Assembly: GCF_002975175.1 (NCBI RefSeq)
Contig: NZ_PCNZ01000013.1
Location: forward strand, 54,958 to 118,957
Source of the DNA: Bacillus sp. MYb209
Lineage (GTDB): Bacteria; Bacillota; Bacilli; Bacillales; Bacillaceae_G
Direction of reading: 5' to 3'
Length of the DNA: 64,000 bases
Positions 61,595 through 64,000 of this stretch are shown here, one piece after another (the stretch's first letter is position 1; each line of letters starts with the position of its first letter). Both the position numbers and the translations under genes were made by a program. A model generated the notes under the pieces. It made no database searches, was not told the DNA's origin, and worked only from the letters and a program-made list of their open reading frames with translations.

Positions 61595-62860
61595 GTGAGG
61601 AAAGTTATTGGGTGGTCGCTTTTTTTGTACGCTGGGTTTGCGTTATTTATATATTGGTATTTATTTGGATGGAATCATGAACTCATTCCGGACATGTATA
61701 AAGGAACGAGTGCAGATCCAGAAACTTTTATGAATGCGAGGGAGCTTACGCTAAGCCAAGATTATTCGCGCGTGAAAAATTTACTGTTCTTTTTAGCGAC
61801 GCCTCTTGAATGGATTATTTTATTATTTGTACTCGTGCTCGGTATTTCAAAAAAGTTTGAGAAATGGTCGAAGGAAACGACCAAAATAAATGTCTTACAA
61901 GTTGCGATTTATTTCTTTTATTTATCACTACTAACAACAGTTCTTGCATTACCGATGCAATGGATCGGGCGTAAAGTGTCCGTTGATTACGGCATTTCCA
62001 CGCAAAGTACACAAAGCTGGATAAAAGATCATGTCATTGATTTTTGGGTGAACTATGCGACTATGCTGCTCATTGTTACGGTTTTATTATGGCTCATCCG
62101 TAAATTCCCGAAGAGATGGTGGCTAGCAGGATGGGCGCTTTCTGTGCCATTTACGATTTTCTTAACGTTTGTGCAACCTGTTATGATTGATCCACTTTAT
62201 AACGACTTCTCAACGCTGAAAAATAAAGAATTAGAAACGAAAATTTTAGCGATAGCAGATAAAGCTGATATTCCATCTGAACACGTATATGAAGTAAATA
62301 TGTCGGAAAAAACGAATGCTTTAAATGCATATGTAACAGGAATTGGAAAAAATCTTCGCATTGTAATGTGGGATACAACACTTCAGCAATTAAAAGATAA
62401 AGAGATTTTATTTATAATGGCTCATGAAATGGGGCATTATGTTATGAAACATATATATTGGGGTGTTGCTAGTTATATTTTCATATCGTTTATAGGTATG
62501 TATTTAATTAGTCGAATTTTAAATTTGTGTATTCGAAAATGGGGAGATACGCTGAAAATTTCAAAAATGGCATGTTTCTCGATTTTACCTTTATTTTTCT
62601 TAATTTCTTCTGTACTATCCTTTGCATCACAACCAGCAACAAACTACGTTTCACGCATAGAAGAACGAGCGGCAGATCAATATGCTTTAGATATGACGAA
62701 AGATGGGAAGTCTGGTGTGAAAACTTTTCAATATTTATCAAAAACAAGCTTAAGCCAGGTGAATCCACCTGCATTAGTGAAATTTTTCTTATACACACAT
62801 CCGCCAATTTTCGAAAGAATTCATACGTTTGAACAATATGAAAAACAGAAGAAGCAGTAG
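61595..62860 (+). CDS. yhfN: YhfN, M48-family membrane metalloprotease
   Basis: A 421-residue integral membrane protease of the Ste24/HtpX type. Catalytic motif HEMGH with His277, Glu278 and His281, and a third ligand in the downstream RIEERAADQYALD. About seven helices lie before and around the active site. It starts at GTG with GAGGAGGG upstream. The B. subtilis YhfN has a similar length. The stop codon lies in the terminator stem. Confidence 0.9.
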   Translation: MRKVIGWSLFLYAGFALFIYWYLFGWNHELIPDMYKGTSADPETFMNARELTLSQDYSRVKNLLFFLATPLEWIILLFVLVLGISKKFEKWSKETTKINVLQVAIYFFYLSLLTTVLALPMQWIGRKVSVDYGISTQSTQSWIKDHVIDFWVNYATMLLIVTVLLWLIRKFPKRWWLAGWALSVPFTIFLTFVQPVMIDPLYNDFSTLKNKELETKILAIADKADIPSEHVYEVNMSEKTNALNAYVTGIGKNLRIVMWDTTLQQLKDKEILFIMAHEMGHYVMKHIYWGVASYIFISFIGMYLISRILNLCIRKWGDTLKISKMACFSILPLFFLISSVLSFASQPATNYVSRIEERAADQYALDMTKDGKSGVKTFQYLSKTSLSQVNPPALVKFFLYTHPPIFERIHTFEQYEKQKKQ

Positions 62861-62876
62861 TGTACTGCTTCTTCTT
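62847..62876 (+). terminator. yhfN terminator
   Basis: 13-bp arms AGAAGAAGCAGTA and its complement, 3-nt loop, weak T tail. Confidence 0.75.
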
Positions 62877-62956
62877 ATTATGGATTATTCGAGTTTTGGA
62901 AAATTATAGTGTATAATATATAGAATATTCAGTGAAATATTTAGGAGGTTAATATT

Positions 62957-63853
62957 TTGTTTCATTCAAAATCAATGCCGGCTATAAAAATGATTCTTTC
63001 GATGTCTATTTTCGGATCGATTGGATTCTTTTCTGTGCAAACTGGTTTACCGTCTTTTGAATTAGTATTTGTTCGTTGTATTTGTGCGACTTTATTTTTA
63101 GCATTATGTTGGTTCGTAACGGGGCAATACAAAAGTGAGAAATGGAACAAAAAAGAAACCATACAAATATTAGCTTGTGGTGTATTTCTCGTTTTTAACT
63201 GGGTATTTTTATTTAAAGCGTTTGAAGTCATGTCGATTACAATTGCGATTTCTGTATATCATCTTGCACCGATCATCGTATTAATGATTGGTAGTATTGT
63301 ATTTAAAGAGAGGTTTACAGTATTTTCCGTTCTATCAATCATTATTTGTTTTATCGGTACTGTTTTAATAGCTGGAGTAGATGGAAATGTATCGCTTGAG
63401 AAATTAATGTCATCTGGCATGGTGTGGGCGCTTCTTGCAGCTGTATTTTATGCATTTACAACGTTGCTCGGAAAAGGAATTAAGCATACGAGTGCATATG
63501 CGATGACATTTTTACAAACACTTTTAGGTGTATTTTTACTATTACCATTTATAGATTTCGGAGCATTTCAAGGATTAACACAAACGAATTGGATCATGAT
63601 TACAGCGACAGGACTTATACATACAGGGTTTGTGTACTACTTATTTTTTGACAGTTTAAGAGATTTACCGACGAGATTAATTTCTGTACTAGTGTTTCTA
63701 GACCCCGGTGTTGCGATTATATTAGATACAGTCTTTACTGGATTCAGACCGACGAGTATGCAAATTGTAGGGATTGTCCTAATATTTGTAGGAATGGCGT
63801 TTACTTTCCGAAAGCCGCAAGAAGAAAGAGTGAAAGCTTTCTCAGAAGCATGA
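62957..63853 (+). CDS. EamA-family (DMT) transporter
   Basis: A 298-residue polytopic protein with ten hydrophobic helices in two EamA repeats (about 8-140 and 155-290). Start TTG with AGGAGG about 8 nt upstream (MFHSKSMPAIKMILSMSIFG). The second repeat ends FLDPGVAIILDTVFTGFRPT, the usual signature region. Members export metabolites such as amino acids, nucleosides or drugs; the substrate is not clear. Confidence 0.9.
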   Translation: MFHSKSMPAIKMILSMSIFGSIGFFSVQTGLPSFELVFVRCICATLFLALCWFVTGQYKSEKWNKKETIQILACGVFLVFNWVFLFKAFEVMSITIAISVYHLAPIIVLMIGSIVFKERFTVFSVLSIIICFIGTVLIAGVDGNVSLEKLMSSGMVWALLAAVFYAFTTLLGKGIKHTSAYAMTFLQTLLGVFLLLPFIDFGAFQGLTQTNWIMITATGLIHTGFVYYLFFDSLRDLPTRLISVLVFLDPGVAIILDTVFTGFRPTSMQIVGIVLIFVGMAFTFRKPQEERVKAFSEA

Positions 63854-63900
63854 TTTATTTCGATAATTGAATAATATTGTAAATATTTAGGGTATTCAAT

Positions 63901-64000
63901 ATAATTAAAAAGGAGGCGAATAAAGAAAAAGGTGGATGACCAAAATAATCTGTACCCTTTGTAAAGGACATTTTGAAAAAAGTTAGGCAACATCAAGAAG
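63901..64000 (+). other. Start region of an unseen gene or short leader
   Basis: AAAAAGGAGG near 63909 and AAAGGA near 63963 are ribosome-binding-like, but the frames after them are very short or run off the end (a TTG at 63973 stays open to 64000). No gene can be named. Confidence 0.3.

Overview
The window comes from a low-GC Firmicute chromosome and almost certainly from the Bacillus cereus group. The evidence is AT-rich DNA with strong AGGAGG-type ribosome binding sites, frequent TTG/GTG starts, gene orders shared with B. subtilis (prsA-yhaI-hpr-yhaH-hit-ecsABC; hmoB-pbpF-hemEHY-yhgDE; yhfH-yhfI-lplJ-lcfB; yhfN; sigM-yhdL), and a NEAT-SLH heme-binding surface protein like B. anthracis BslK. 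No rRNA, tRNA, complete insertion sequence, prophage or CRISPR array was seen. This is mainly core chromosome with small accessory patches.

Layout. 1-3.2 kb: the end of a probable membrane protein, a stand-alone MNT nucleotidyltransferase, the RNA-polymerase recycling ATPase HelD, and a candidate small RNA of about 120 nt with its own promoter and terminator. 3.2-10.5 kb: secretion and exoprotease-control cluster (PrsA foldase, YhaI, Hpr/ScoC, YhaH, Hit, EcsABC), with an unexplained four-copy hairpin-plus-GGGGTGTC array between hit and ecsA. 10.6-13.6 kb: lutABC lactate oxidation operon, then a structured group-II-intron-like stretch. 13.7-21.2 kb: small membrane proteins, a TetR gene with a clear operator, and two copies of a YdbS/YdbT-type PH-domain membrane pair flanking DUF975, CPCC and unknown genes. 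21.3-27.7 kb: HmoB, PbpF and the late haem genes hemE-hemH-hemY. 27.8-31.6 kb: a large secreted nuclease and unknown membrane proteins, placed between hemY and yhgD. 31.9-35.4 kb: the TetR regulator YhgD and its probable target YhgE, with three matched 23-bp operator-like palindromes.

35.4-39.2 kb: small genes, a GNAT acetyltransferase and a LacI regulator with a palindrome over its own +1. 39.2-43.7 kb: YhfH, YhfI, lipoate ligase LplJ, a lipoprotein gene broken by a 5-bp tandem duplication, and acyl-CoA ligase LcfB. 43.7-45.2 kb: the NEAT-SLH gene under a promoter whose spacer is a Fur box. 45.2-49.2 kb: a sulfate ABC importer (sbp-cysT-cysW-cysA) behind a leader with a terminator. 49.3-52 kb: divergent TetR/short-chain dehydrogenase pair and a decayed accessory patch with gene fragments and an apparent chimera. 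52.2-64 kb: metallophosphoesterase, HD hydrolase, SigM-type ECF sigma factor with its membrane anti-sigma, AraC regulator, a two-component system divergent from a CPBP-family membrane protein, M48 protease YhfN and an EamA exporter.

Themes: envelope and secretion (PrsA, Ecs, PbpF, SigM, YhgE, CPBP, YhfN), haem and iron (HmoB, HemEHY, BslK-like), and sulfur and lipoate supply. The most interesting unexplained signals are non-coding: the small RNA candidate at 2973-3130, the array at 7320-7548, the sbp leader, and a dispersed AATCG/GATATATTT repeat seen at three sites. All functional calls rest on reading motifs by eye; no database search was run.
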